Below, piece by piece: positions 46,416 through 57,603 of a stretch of DNA of 64,000 nt. A program made the translations under genes and the position numbers. The stretch comes from Heterohyrax brucei. Lineage: Eukaryota; Chordata; Mammalia; Hyracoidea; Procaviidae. The stretch lies in the NCBI GenBank assembly GCA_028571685.1, contig CM053144.1, forward strand, positions 102,330,171 to 102,394,170, given 5' to 3'. Positions within the stretch are counted from its first letter, which is position 1. The number at the start of each line of letters is the position of its first letter. The notes under the pieces are model-generated. The model was not told the origin of the DNA and did no database searches. It saw only the letters and a program-made list of their open reading frames with translations.

Positions 46416-46492
46416 ATATGTATATGTATATGTATGTGTATATGTATGTGTATATGTATGTGTATGTGTATGTGTATGGTGTATATGTATGC
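46380..46492. repeat. (TATGTG)n/(TATATG)n microsatellite
   Basis: About 110 bp of tatgtg and tatatg units on the plus strand end directly at a classic AfroSINE. The mixed hexamer pattern suggests expansion and interruption over time. Confidence 0.97.
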
Positions 46493-46498
46493 ACAATG

Positions 46499-46652
46499 GA
46501 AACCCTGGTGGTGTGGTTGTTAAAGTGCTATGTCTGCCAAACAAAAGGTGTGCAGTTCCAATCTACCAGGTGCTCCTTGGACACTCTGTGGAACAGTTCT
46601 ACTCTGTCCTGTAGGGCCGCTACGAGTCAGAATTGACTTGACAGAAGTGGGA
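46499..46652 (+). mobile_element. AfroSINE (classic type), full length
   Basis: It starts ggaaaccctggtggtgtggt, with tgcagttccaatctaccagg (B box) and ctctgtcctgtagggccgct, ending gacagaagtggg. The flanking tatatgtatg on both sides belongs partly to the microsatellite, so the target duplication is ambiguous. Confidence 0.95.
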
Positions 46653-46654
46653 AT

Positions 46655-47160
46655 ATGAATATGTATATGACTCATATACATACTATATATGAATAGAAAT
46701 AGTGCCTAACAAGAGCATGTTCACAAAGCAGGAAAGGAAGAGTGAGGATCTTGGATGTCTTGTCAGTTAGGAAGAAAAGGTTGAAGGCACTTCGAATTTT
46801 AATCTGGGGAAGGGAAGACAGTGGGAAACAAGCACACTACCTTGCAAGCCATTTAGCAGTTTTGGGCCTCAGATTTTTCTTATATAAAATAAAGATGGTT
46901 GAAATTGACAAAGTCTTCACAATCCCTATCAAATTATGTTTCCTTTGTTGCACAACAACTGAAACATCTGAAAAGTCATGCTAAAAGGGTAAATAACTTT
47001 ATTTGTCTTACTGTCTAAGACAGACTTAGAGCCAATGAGTTGCTTACAAAGAGGAACATTTGTAACTAAATATGAAAAAAATCTAACAGGTCTATCTAAA
47101 AAGAATGAGGAGTTAATAGCTAATAAACAGGCTGGTAATTGAGATATTATTCAAGCAAAC
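46655..47160. other. No recognisable feature
   Basis: No gene or named repeat was recognised. Confidence 0.4.
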
Positions 47161-47162
47161 TG

Positions 47163-47329
47163 AAAAAAACTAAACCCGCTGATGTCAAGTCAATTCTGAC
47201 TCATAGCGACCCTACAGGACAGAGTAGAACTGCTGCACAGAGTGTCCAAGGAGCACCTGGTAGATTAAAACTGCCCACCTTTTGTTTGTCAGACATAGCA
47301 CTTTAACAACCACACTACCAAGGTTTCCA
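47163..47329 (-). mobile_element. AfroSINE (classic type)
   Basis: The plus strand reads ctgatgtcaagtcaattctg, gcgaccctacaggacagagt, aggagcacctggtagattaa, and ends cactaccaaggtttcc. Near full length. Confidence 0.94.
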
Positions 47330-47527
47330 TTATTTAAGTAAGGGTGTATAGTAATGATGATGACAAAAATAATAACAATGATGTTTAATATATGGTTCTT
47401 TAGCCGTTATCATCACAGTGGCAGGCTCTGCTCTAAACATTCTATGTATGTTACGGCAGGCACAGATGATCTCAGTCACAGCTGCCATGGCAGAGAATTC
47501 TTCAGTGCCTAGAAGGACAGTCTAAAC

Positions 47528-47705
47528 CAGGAGTTCTCAAACTTGAATACACACGGCTTGTGTAAACACAGGTTTCTGGGTCCCACACCCAGAGTTTCTA
47601 ATTCTGTAGGTCTTGGCAGGTACCCCAGAATTGGCACTTTTAATAAGTTCGTTCTTAAGTAACGCTAGTGTTGTTGGTCAAGGGATCATGATTTGAGAAC
47701 CACTG
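47528..47705 (-). mobile_element. MER5A-like hAT DNA transposon
   Basis: The terminal inverted repeats are visible: caggagttctcaaacttg at the left and atttgagaaccactg at the right. Internal MER5A text is present: cacacccagagtttctaatt, tgtaggtcttgg. Flanking 8-bp sites gtctaaac and gtcaaggt match at about five positions. Non-autonomous; no transposase. Confidence 0.85.
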
Positions 47706-47709
47706 GTCA

Positions 47710-48160
47710 AGGTTATGTTCAATTTTCATTCTAACATAAAAATTCTAAGCTGAAATGACTACCTTAACATCTTGAGAAATCAAGCAACTTGTATATCCTT
47801 CCATCACTCAAAGAAAGAACTTAAAACAGCAAAAAACAAAACAAAAAAACACCAAAACAACAACAAAAAACACCCTACAAACATTTTCACTCAATCACCA
47901 AGAAATACCAACTTATATAAACACTTAGGGCACTGAGTTCTGCCTTTCTCTCACCTTTTTTCTTAAAATGCTGGTTTTCCTTTTTTAAAATACAGTTAAA
48001 CTATCACACTTTCTAAATGGCAGAGAGAAAAGCAAGCTTCTCTTTCTTTGCTTCAGTTTCTCATTTTTATACAATCTCAAGCACTGAAATTATTGTTGTC
48101 TTGTTATTGTTACCTCCACGGGTTGGATTATTGATCCTTGGAGGGTCAATTGAAAGCACA
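47710..48160. other. No recognisable feature; A-rich tract
   Basis: 47825-47875 is an A-rich, acaacaaaaa-type tract, possibly a remnant SINE or LINE tail. No gene is supported. Confidence 0.4.
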
Positions 48161-48163
48161 TCT

Positions 48164-48274
48164 GAGAAAAATACTTCCTGTTATAAAATAAATCAGTACC
48201 AGTACTAGTAATGAGACTGTTGTTAAAGTGCTTTCAAAACTCTGGAAAGATAAACCTTTGGGCTGCGGGTGAGT
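48164..48274 (+). repeat. Direct repeat copy 1 (unclassified)
   Basis: Homologous to 49715-49820 in the same orientation at roughly 85% identity with small gaps. Shared text includes aatgagactgttgttaaagt and ctggaaagataa. No named family was recognised. Confidence 0.85.
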
Positions 48275-48297
48275 ATGGGAATGGTTATTTATACACA

Positions 48298-48432
48298 AGG
48301 TTAAGAGCTTGGCTACCAGCCAAAAGGTTGGCAGTTCAAACCCACCAGGTGCTCTTTAGAAACTCTTGTCGGGGGTTAGTTCTGCTCTGACCTATAGGGT
48401 TGCTGAGTCAGAATCAACTTGATGGCAATGGT
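48298..48432 (+). mobile_element. AfroSINE (classic type), 5'-truncated
   Basis: It begins ggttaagagcttggctacca, retains ttggcagttcaaacccacca (B box), and ends tgatggcaatggttttcacc. The first ~20 bases of the element are missing. Confidence 0.92.
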
Positions 48433-48434
48433 TT

Positions 48435-49390
48435 TCACCTACTTTTTTGTATTCCACAGAACAGTAAAAATTTCAGCTTTAGCTGGTTCAGGTGACTTTT
48501 CCCTGCTGTTTTTAATGCTTTCATTATTTGGATTTGTAGCACTCCAGGGGTCTTTAGCTATTTCAAGAGGTGTCATGAAATTCTGCAAAGTGTCTCAGAA
48601 TAACATTTTAAGTCACTTTAATTGAAAAATACACATTTGATGTACAGAAATTTTCTGGAGTGGCAGAAATGATAGAGAGTGATATTTAGTGCTGAAATAA
48701 ACAAAATAATTGGGAACTGCTGATAGTGTAGTGAAGCTTCCATTGTGTGCCAGTTTCCAAATGAGTTGAAAGGAAGCGTGTTCTTATGTTCACAAAGACC
48801 TGGCATCTAAATCAGGCACAAAATGCCCCCTGGTATTTTGAAATTAAAATAAAAACACACAGTTTTAGGCAATTGTCAATTATCTCACTAAGAATTTTTT
48901 GAAGTAGCTAAAAGCCCTAATGATTATTTCTCTTTGATTTGAGACTGTGTCTGTACTTGCAGGTGAAAAGCTGTTTTCCTGGTGCCCTGGGAATTTCATC
49001 CAAATATGTTAAAAGTGCCACTAAGAGGAGCCAGAAGGTGTACAGCCCTTTTGTAAAAGAAAGCTTTCACTGCCACTAAAGGCAAAATCACTTCTGTCCA
49101 AGTCTTCCTAGTTGCCTAGAGCTGGAGGGATACAGAATACATGGATTTCAAAGGGCTTCTGAACTTTTAGATTAAAAAGAGTGAGCTGACATACTAACAT
49201 TATATCAATTAGGTGCTTTAAGAAGTTACTTTGGGTAAAATTTAATAAGTGCATTGATAACTTTTGGTGTATAAGAAAGAAGGGAGGGCTCATATTGTTT
49301 TTTACGTATCAAGCACATATTCTTTTTTTTTTTTTCCTTCTTCTCCAGAGCACTGGGAAGCTCTCAAATACTTGACAGAAAGTGTGCTCT
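48435..49390. other. No recognisable feature; T13 run
   Basis: No gene or named repeat was recognised. A T-rich run lies at 49323-49336. Confidence 0.4.
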
Positions 49391-49396
49391 GATTAA

Positions 49397-49546
49397 GCAG
49401 AGCTCCTGCGTGGTATGAACCATTAATGTACTCTGCTGCTAACTAAAGATTAGAAGGTCCAGTTCACCCAGAAGTGCACAGGATGGACGGCCTGGTAACC
49501 CATTTCTGAAAACCCTGTGGAGCGCAGTTTTACTGACACATACAGA
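49397..49546 (+). mobile_element. AfroSINE (variant with longer middle segment)
   Basis: It reads gagctcctgcgtggtatgaa, gctgctaactaaagattaga, cccagaagtgcacaggatgg and gaaaaccctgtggagcgcag. The tail is degraded. Confidence 0.82.
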
Positions 49547-49666
49547 GTCCCCTGTCATTCAATGTATCTCCCCCTCCCCATCGTTAAAATGAGACAAATT
49601 CAGCGTTTAGCTCTCTGAGTTTCCACTTTGCTGGGCTCACTGTGGTCACCTAGTCTCTCCTGCTAC

Positions 49667-49822
49667 AGTATTTCTCAACCCTTTTAAGTTAGTGCCAACC
49701 TTTTCCTTTCACAGTTGAAAAAATGCTTCATGTTGTAAAATAAACCAGTACCAGCACTAGCAATGAGACTATTGTTAAAGTGCTTCAAAACCTGGAAAGA
49801 TAACTTTTGGCTGAGGGTAAGC
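49667..49822 (+). repeat. Direct repeat copy 2 with hAT-like left end
   Basis: 49715-49820 is the partner of 48164-48274. Just to its left, cagtatttctcaaccctttt (from 49667) resembles the terminal inverted repeat of hAT-type elements, so the block may be part of an unclassified non-autonomous DNA transposon. Confidence 0.6.
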
Positions 49823-49865
49823 CAAAACATGTTAGAAATTCTAATATGTCTCTTAGGATTTCAAA

Positions 49866-50014
49866 ACCCAAACCCAAACCAAACCTAACTCATAGTGACC
49901 CTAGAGGACGGAGCAGAATTGCCACACAGAGTTTCCTGGGAGGACCTAGTGGATCTGAACTGCCAACTTTTGCTTAGCAGACATGGCACTTAACCACTAT
50001 GCCACCAGGGTCTA
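49866..50014 (-). mobile_element. AfroSINE (classic type)
   Basis: The plus strand reads aacccaaaccaaacctaact, gaccctagaggacggagcag, gccaacttttgcttagcaga, and ends tatgccaccagggtct. A short internal loss removes the gccatcaagtcgatt-like segment near the tail. Confidence 0.92.
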
Positions 50015-50019
50015 GGGGA

Positions 50020-52630
50020 GAGGAAACTACGGTTAGATATCTCTGTATTTTCTATATAACCAGCAGGAAAAAGGGGGTGACTGTGCTTTGTGTTCTGAAG
50101 TCTGCATTATAAAAATAATTGTTTTTGTTTTATTTCTGTAAAATAAAATTAAGACATAATATCAAACATGTTTTCTCCTTGTCTCCTTACACCCTACCCT
50201 TCACTTCCCAGAGATTCAGTTATTTCTCTTGGAGACATTCCCAAGTTGAGAGTCATTGTTATGATGTCTGATTCATGATTGGGACAGGGTACATAATTTG
50301 CAGGGCCTGATACAAAATAAATGTTCAGATCCCTTGATAAAAGTTATTTGAAATTTCAAGATGATGACAGTGGAGCCTCTGACCAAGGCCCAGCCTTTCT
50401 GAGCTCACAGCCCTGGGAGAAGGCTTTGGTGGCACTCCCATGAGGCCATCGTGGATCATGACTTTTTACTTCCTGCTACTTCGGTGGCTGACTTTTTCTG
50501 TCAATATTTCTTAATTCCAATTCCTATGAGTAGCAATCTGATTGGTAAAGATAAGCTTTTCATTCTAGAATAGAGTTTCTTCATTGATGGTTCCTATAGT
50601 TGGTTGACTACGTCAGGCAGGACCAAGCAGGTGTGTGTGACCACAGGGAATGTGTTGAGATGGGAACGTCTGCCATTGCAACCGAGACAGTGGATGGGGC
50701 AGTTTTTCTTAGGCAGAGACATGGGTAGTAGGGGGGCAATTATGGACATTGTAAGTACAAAACATAACATATATTTCTGATTTGAGTCTTGCTTTCTCTA
50801 CATAAAAAAGGGAATTACAATGTCTCAGAGGAGAGCTTTAGGGGAGTTATGTAAGATAGTGGCATAAACAAATGAGTTGTAAAGATCTAACAAATAATTG
50901 CCATTACTACTAAGGGAGTACTTACATGGTGGAACCTGATTTAATGTATTCAACAGCCCGATACTCAAAAACTTAGGTGTGTATAACATGCAGGGTTTCA
51001 GGATATTGCTTTTGTAGTGTATACTCAGGGTGACTATTACTGTGAACTGCACAGCACAGATTTCATGATCTGAGGGCAGACAGATACCAGGGATTGCATC
51101 TTTCTTCAGATATACAGAGGAAATTGGTACTAGAACTGGATGAGTGCCAAGGGACAATCTGTTTAACAGTCTGTAGCTTGTGGTATTTCCAATCTGTTGA
51201 TGGAAGAACGTGTTTGCCTTAGAAAAAACACATTTTCTAACACTCTCCTGAGAAAGATTTAAGCTGTAATTGATGCTGTCAGTGACAAGGAGTGATTGTC
51301 CCACTTTGTGTTATTATCACTGTGATCATACCAGTTCCTCTTCTGGGGCTTGAAAAATTATTCACTCATGTAGATATGAATATATATACTTACAAATATA
51401 CACATGCACATATATGTGCATGTACATACACACATGCATGAATATGCATATTTACTCACATGTATATTTTAACTGAGGATTTTTGTCTAATCAGTGGTCT
51501 ACTTCCAATTTAACTGTTGGATCTAGTCATGAATTTTCAGAGTCAGGCCTTACACTTTGATGTAGTCTCTTCTTTATTCTTATGTCCCATTTAAGTTAAT
51601 CTCAATGATCTACACAAGAATTCAAATTCATCGCACTAAGGATTTTAAATTCCAACAATGATAATGGTAACTTTTAATGTTTAGAAATGTTTCCCCTTGC
51701 ACGTTGATGAGTCTGTGTGTATGTGTGTGTGTGTCATATACAGCAGTTTAAGAAAAAGCTAAACTTGCAAATACCAAGAATTATGCCAAATAAAAATTTC
51801 CACAATATTTTTTATATGATAAATTGTTTAAAAAGATTATTAAAAAGGACCTTTCATGTTATTGAATACCTAAGAAGAATCAAGAGAATAAAAGTCTAAA
51901 AAGCAGTGCTTTCCAAAACAAAACAAGCCCACCAAAGAGTTTTCTAAGAGTGTATGGGCAGGAGGTCCACGGTTACTCTGGGAAGCCTGCTTCTTTTCCT
52001 CCAGTAGTTCCTGGCAGTGTGGGGGTATGTTTGCATACATCCTGTTATGTACCATGGACTGCATTCTATCTCCCTGATGTAGAAACTCTACACTGTGGGC
52101 ATATTTTACCTTAGCAGCTCTATGGGTTTCCAAAGTTTGGTGGCAGCCACCAGGCATAAAAGATTCTAGGAACTATCTTCCAAATGCTATTTAATAAATA
52201 CGTGCTTGTCTGTGTGCATGTCACGAGATATCCGTGTACTTACTCGAGCACCATGATGGAGGAAACCAGTTTCTTGGCACTTGTTTCCAGGCAGAAGCAA
52301 TTTCCAAACCCCTCAGTCTTGATAATGTCAGTTGCTGCATTGACACAAAACCACATACCTAGGGAAAAGTGAAATCATAAACTTCCTTAGAATAGTACTC
52401 TTTCACTTCCATCTTTCAAAAATCAGTTTGAGTCTGTAACTTTTGGCTTTGATGTGGCACTCAGAACAAGGAAAGAACGTCTAAGAAAAGCAGAATTTCA
52501 GAAACGAGATAGAGTATATCAAAATGCCTTAAATAATCCTCAGTGTGGCTGCAGGAGAATTTTTGGCTAACATGTTGCAGTGCTCTTAAAGGTTCATTGG
52601 GAAAGCATATCACCATAGCTTTTAAAAACC
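50020..52630. other. Mostly unclassified; old repeat-like patch and CA/TG-rich tracts
   Basis: 50280-50460 (gtacataatttgcagggcct, atacaaaataaatgttcag) resembles an old dispersed mammalian repeat that I cannot name. 51360-51470 is rich in alternating ta/ca/tg. A short (tg)n sits at 51714-51735. The longest open frame of the window (159 codons, minus, 51304-50825) shows no domain, signal peptide or homology I recognise. Confidence 0.4.
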
Positions 52631-52643
52631 ATTAATCTCTTGT

Positions 52644-53245
52644 GAGTGGCCATCTAAAATATTACACTGGTCTCATCTCCTTTGGCTGCAAGGAAGAATG
52701 AATAAAACAAAAGTCACAAGTGAACGATTAGTCCAAAGGACTAACAGATCACAACTACCACAGCCTCCATCAGATCGAGTCCAGCACAACTAGAAGGCAC
52801 CTAGCTACCTCCACTGACTCCTTTTGTAGGGATCATAATAGAGGCTCCCGGACAGAACTTGAGAAAAATGTAGAACAATATCCCAACTCCTCCCAAAAGA
52901 CCAGACTTATCGGCCTCACAACAGACTGGAAAAACCTGAAGAGTATGGCCCCCAGATACTATTTTTCAGTTTGGTAATGGAGTCAACCCTGAGGTTCACC
53001 CTTCATCCAAAAATGAGACAGGCCTATAAAATAAATGAGACTAAAGGGGTACATCAGCCCAAGGGCAAGGACTAGAAGGAAGGGAACAAGAAAGCTGGTA
53101 TTAAGGAATCCAAGATCGAGAAGGGAGACTGTTGACACGCAGTGGGGTTGTTAACCAGTATTTTAAGCCAAGATGTGTATTAACTGTTCAATGAGAAGAT
53201 AGTTTGTTCTGTAAACCCTCATCTAAAGTACAATAAAAAAAAAAA
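52644..53245 (+). mobile_element. Poly-A retroposon, probably an Afrotherian LINE 3' end
   Basis: The element begins gagtggccatctaaaatatt and ends with aataaa and an A tail (about 53232-53245). A 13-bp target duplication flanks it: attaatctcttgt (52631-52643) and attaacctcatgt (53246-53258), two mismatches. Internal landmarks include gaagggagactgttgacacg and gtggggttgttaacc. I recognise this type as an abundant Afrotherian sequence but cannot place it firmly in RTE or L1. No coding frame remains. Confidence 0.75.
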
Positions 53246-53325
53246 ATTAACCTCATGTAGGACAAAATCTAACTATACGTACTACGAAGATAATATATTA
53301 GTTTACCTTCTCACTATGTAGATGA

Positions 53326-53421
53326 TTGTGGGCATGGCACAGGATGGGGCAGCGTTTCGTTCTGTTGTACAGAGGGTCACTATGAGTCAGAACCCACCCA
53401 ATGGCACTTAACTACAACAAC
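53326..53421 (+). mobile_element. RTE LINE 3' end, severely 5'-truncated
   Basis: gcacaggatggggcagcgtt, tcgttctgttgtacagaggg, tcactatgagtcagaaccca and the end ggcacttaactacaacaac match the last ~95 bases of the RTE fragment at 29760-29853. A 10-bp target duplication flanks it: atgtagatga (53316-53325) and gtgtagatga (53422-53431). Confidence 0.82.
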
Positions 53422-53737
53422 GTGTAGATGAAAGCTCGCAATTATATTCTTAACTGATTGTCAAGAAACAAAACTTTCCTGTGCATTCTAACTGGTATTG
53501 GTGGCACTTTGAGCAACTGCAACACCTTCCCACTTGAGTTTTTAACAGCATAGTAGAACCCTGATTACTGATGATCAGAAATTCATTTTGGACCACATCT
53601 AGAGTGATCAGATGTTCCATCTTCCTTGAACAGTAACGGTTTGTAACTGGCACTTTGATACGTCATTTGATTTACCATTAGCCAGACTGTTAATTTACGC
53701 ATTTTAATGATATATTATTATTACTGCTGTAGTACAG

Positions 53738-53778
53738 GGCTATCGCGTCATCTCCAACTCACAGCAACCTATGTGTAA
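53738..53778 (-). mobile_element. AfroSINE 3' end scrap
   Basis: gctatcgcgtcatctccaac and tcacagcaacctatgtg match only the reverse-complemented SINE 3' end. This may be a severely truncated insertion. Confidence 0.5.
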
Positions 53779-54047
53779 CAAAAGAAAGCATTACCTGGTC
53801 ATGCAGTCATTATCAGAGTTAATAGTTGCATTAAAACAAGCAGGGATGAGTTTGTCAGACCTCTGTTTTGTACTTACAGCTTCTGCCATGGTCTAATCCA
53901 ACAGTGTGTGAAACAGACATGCAGTGACAGGGCAGATTGAATACATGGTTAAATTTGAAAGGTAACCATGTGCATCTCTCACTGGCTAGCCCTTTCCACA
54001 GGAAATGTAACTAAAACCTTTTGTATCACCTATCTATTGCTATGTGG

Positions 54048-54163
54048 TAAAAAAAAAAAAAAAACAAAAATAAAAACAAAAACCAAACCCACTGCCATCA
54101 AGTCGATTCTGACTCATGGCAACCCTATAGAACAGAGTAAAACTGCTCTACATATTTTCAAAA
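54048..54163 (-). mobile_element. AfroSINE (classic type), 5'-truncated, long T-rich tail
   Basis: The plus strand shows an A-rich tail (A16, then caaaaataaaaacaaaaacc), followed by ccactgccatcaagtcgatt, ctgactcatggcaaccctat and agaacagagtaaaactgctc. The tRNA-like head is missing. In element sense the tail is T-rich, typical of these SINEs. Confidence 0.92.
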
Positions 54164-54261
54164 CCATCTCAAATTTAGTAGCTTAAAATAACAATGATTC
54201 AGTATTTCTTTACAATTATCTGGACTGACTGAATACTTATTCTACTATTTTCATTAGGGCT

Positions 54262-54475
54262 CTATCATGTAGCCCTATGTGGCACAAACAGCTTGTGTCT
54301 GACTGTAAATCGAAAGGTTGGTGTTTCAAACCCCTTGCCTGGTCGTGCTGTGGAGGAAAAGTCCCCATTAAAGTTGGCTTCCATTAAGATTATAGCCAGG
54401 GAAACCCCATGGAGCAGTTCTACTTTGTAGCACACGGGATTGCCATGAGTTGGAATGCACTTGACAAAAACCAAC
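54262..54475 (+). mobile_element. AfroSINE (variant)
   Basis: It reads gccctatgtggcacaaacag, gaaaggttggtgtttcaaac, ttggcttccattaagattat, agccagggaaaccccatgga and gagttggaatgcacttgac, with tail aaaaaccaacaac. Confidence 0.87.
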
Positions 54476-54507
54476 AACATCTGGCTGCATTTAGTTTGTG
54501 ACTGGGT

Positions 54508-54590
54508 GGCATGGATTGAATTGTGTCCCCCCAAAATCTGCATATCAATTTGTTTTCTAGTAGTGTAGGGAGAAATATTTGATACTGTTG
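54508..54590 (+). mobile_element. MaLR LTR 5' fragment
   Basis: ggcatggattgaattgtgtc and cccccaaaatctgcatatca match the first ~40 bases of a MaLR LTR. The rest fades out. Confidence 0.6.
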
Positions 54591-54599
54591 CACTCATTT

Positions 54600-56340
54600 G
54601 TTACTTCGCAGACCAGCTGGTAGCACCCTGTCCTACATTAAAGCCCCTGAGATGCACAAAGCTTCCAGGCCATAATCCAGCTCCCTGGCCACTACCCACT
54701 TTCCAGCAGGGTTGCTGGAAAATATGGACAAGAATAACTGATTAGATGAGCATGAAAAATGTGTAGAAAATAGAGGTTGGGCATTTCTACAAATATTTAT
54801 TTTGTGTCAATGAAGTTTTCTTTTGCAATAAATCATTTAAAAAGGAACAAGCTTTTATAATATAATGTTCATGACTATGACAAATGTGTAACTAGTCTGA
54901 GATACTTGTTAATATTAACCACCCACCACCAAAGCCACAGTGATACCACTATTTGAAAGCCAGAAGATACAGATCTGGTGAAGAAACACCATTACCTACC
55001 TAAAAAAAACTAGTAGTGTTTTAGCAATACTGTGCCCAAAGATGATGACTTAACACGTGAAGCTGCAGGTGGTGGGTTTACATGTTACTTTGTAAAGCAT
55101 AAGTTTTCATTTAGATCATCCAACTGCTTTGCTCATATTAAATTCCAAGCTTTTGGGGGCATATACGTGAGAAATGAAGCATTAATTGTTAACATGTTGG
55201 CTCTTTTACTAGAAAAAGAACTTTGCCAATAGTTAAATAATGCAATTTGATATCAGCATAATCAGGTACTTTGACAGACAAACAGTTATTTTATTAATCT
55301 TTTATTATTTATTTATTATTATTATTTATTTTTACATTTATTTATTTATTTATATTTTAATATATATAATATATAATATAATATAATATATATTTATTTA
55401 TATATTTATTATTATTATTATTATATATTTATTTATTTATTATTATTAATTTTATAGTTTTTCACCTCACTCATGGAATTAAAGTACTTTGGAGTTTCAT
55501 TCTGTCAAAGACAAAATATATCTCATTATTACAAATGGAAAATGATTTAAAAAGTTCACCATTTGAAAATAAAATTCACTGCATTTGCAGCAAAAATACA
55601 AATACAAATTTTGATGAGTTCAGCACCATGAAAAAAAGACCACTAATATTTTTACTAAATGAAGAAGTCTATGGATCAGAAATGTGCTTGGAATTGGTTG
55701 TCCCATACACACAATTGGTAACTGATTCCTAACAAGTTGCAGTGCTTTACAAAATAGAAGCTGTAATTGATAAAAATTTACAAATGTCAAAATGTAGTAG
55801 CTGAAATACAAAAAAAAAAAAAATTTCTAACAAGATGTTGAAGAAAGTTTTTTAGAATGGTAGTATGCAATTTCTTTCTCAGTTGCCCATCATCTGCTGA
55901 ATTTTTGGGATGTCTGGGTCTTTAAAGAATTTATTTTTTAAGTTCTGCAACACTGTGTTGAAACTTTTTGAAAATAAGACTGATATTAGCAGTGGTATTG
56001 TGTTCAAAATCTGTGGGACATCTTTAACCAAATATTCAGCAAATAAAGGGAATAAAGCTTTAGATTTTGAAGCTTTTAGCAAATTCCAGTTAATAAAAAG
56101 AAAGTTAATACACAAGACGACAAGAGAGAAAGTGAACATATTAAATCAAAAGAGTTCACAATACACAAAATATAATTTTGAAATTCTATAAATGCACTTT
56201 GGAACATCTTGCCTTTTCAGAAGAATCTTTTGACATGGCTTATATTTTAATGCTATGAGTTTATTATTTGCACCGGAATAAAAAAAAACTTAGAAGATGT
56301 ATAATATTATAATATTTAAATTTGACAAAACACTTAAATG
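54600..56340. other. AT-rich, with simple-sequence block
   Basis: 55296-55450 is low-complexity ttattta/attatt and atataatata sequence. 55470-56330 holds no recognised repeat or gene. A 93-codon plus frame (55910-56191) and the overlapping 86-codon minus frame have no domain. Confidence 0.5.
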
Positions 56341-56344
56341 AGTA

Positions 56345-56497
56345 AACCAAAACAAAACCACTGCCACTGATGCCAACTCAGAGCAATCCAACAACAGAGT
56401 AGAACCGCTCCACAGTTTCCAAAGAGTGGCTGGTGGATTTGAACTGCCAGTCTTCTGGTTAGCAGCCACATCTCAATCACAGTGCCACCAGGGCTCC
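56345..56497 (-). mobile_element. AfroSINE (classic type)
   Basis: The plus strand reads ccactgccactgatgccaac, agtagaaccgctccacagtt, gtggatttgaactgccagtc, and ends cagtgccaccagggctcc. Confidence 0.94.
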
Positions 56498-56763
56498 AAA
56501 TGATGAGTTGGAGCAACTTACTGATGAGTTTTGTTTTACAAATGTATTTGCTGAAGAAAGACAGTGTATATAGAAGAAAAAGACAGCACTTATGAAAATA
56601 TTTAGGCTAACATATTTACACAATTTAACATGAAAAATTAGATTTATTAGAATTATTCTCCATTTCATAGAATTTGTTCTGAGCATACCAGGTAACTCAG
56701 CACCTGAAGAGTGTTTTTCTGTTAGAAATATTAGGATCTATAAAAAAATTAATGCTGTAATCA

Positions 56764-56960
56764 TCTTGCTGACCTCTGGCTGGAGGAAGGGGAGTGGACA
56801 GAGAGGAGGGGAAAGGAGACTGTTGGGAGGATGAGACATGTATGGAGCAGAGAGGAATAGTGTGCAGTCACCGGACAGGGAGAACAGTGGAAGCTGCATA
56901 TAGGGGGGCATGTAAATTTACATGTGAATGTACATTTTTACTCAGTTATGTTAAATAAAA
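56764..56960 (+). mobile_element. L1 3' end, 197 bp, with perfect target duplication
   Basis: The insert reads gctgacctctggctggagga, gagacatgtatggagcagag, gaagctgcatatagggggg and ends gttatgttaaataaaa plus A. It is the reverse complement of 61950-62140, the 3' UTR of the L1 at the right edge, so it is a severely 5'-truncated copy of the same L1 lineage in plus orientation. A perfect 22-bp duplication flanks it (56742-56763 and 56961-56982, ending attaatgctgtaatca). It is among the youngest insertions here. Confidence 0.95.
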
Positions 56961-56984
56961 AAAAAAATTAATGCTGTAATCAAT

Positions 56985-57600
56985 TCTAATTTGAAACTTT
57001 GAATAAGGTTTCAGATATTTTATGAAGAAATAAGACTGTATTAATATATTTTTTCAGGAAACATTATTATGCAGAGAACCAAATAAATTATATGAGCACA
57101 TATCAAGATTATTCTGCATCTGTATTTTTAAATGTTCAGGTAATATATAAAGAGGTTTTTAAAAACATTTTTGTATTTAATGGATATGAATATTTCTATT
57201 TAACTTATACATGAATTTATAAATAACTTTAATTATAAATTTGTGTACCAATAATAAACCCATGGTAAGTTTATTTTATATATAAAACATATCTCATGTA
57301 TTTAATATGTGTTTACATACATGGAATAAATATAAATTTACTGCAAAAATATGCTTGAAATGTAACTCTTTTACAGCTCTGGCAATGTAAAGAAGTCAAT
57401 TTGTTGCCTAAATAACAAATGTTAAAGATATTATAGAGTTCATTATTTGTATTCATTTCTTTTAATGCAAAACAATTCTTGGGTTAGACAATGAATTACA
57501 GTAGATAGTCACCTTATCTATGGTCCTTTACACATTTTGGTCTTGGTTATCTTCGAGTTCATCTCTTCATCTTTATACCCTCTAAAAACCAATCCCTACT
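56985..57600. other. AT-rich, no recognisable feature
   Basis: Very AT-rich unique sequence. No gene or named repeat was recognised. Confidence 0.4.
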
Positions 57601-57603
57601 TTC

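Noticed and set aside
46380-46492. TATGTG array or the regularly spaced SINEs as a CRISPR-like array
   Set aside because: There are no unique spacers of constant size. The first is a microsatellite and the others are dispersed insertions, in a eukaryotic genome.
55296-55450. AT-rich block as an origin or matrix attachment site
   Set aside because: It is simple-sequence ttattta/atataat DNA. Function cannot be supported from sequence alone.
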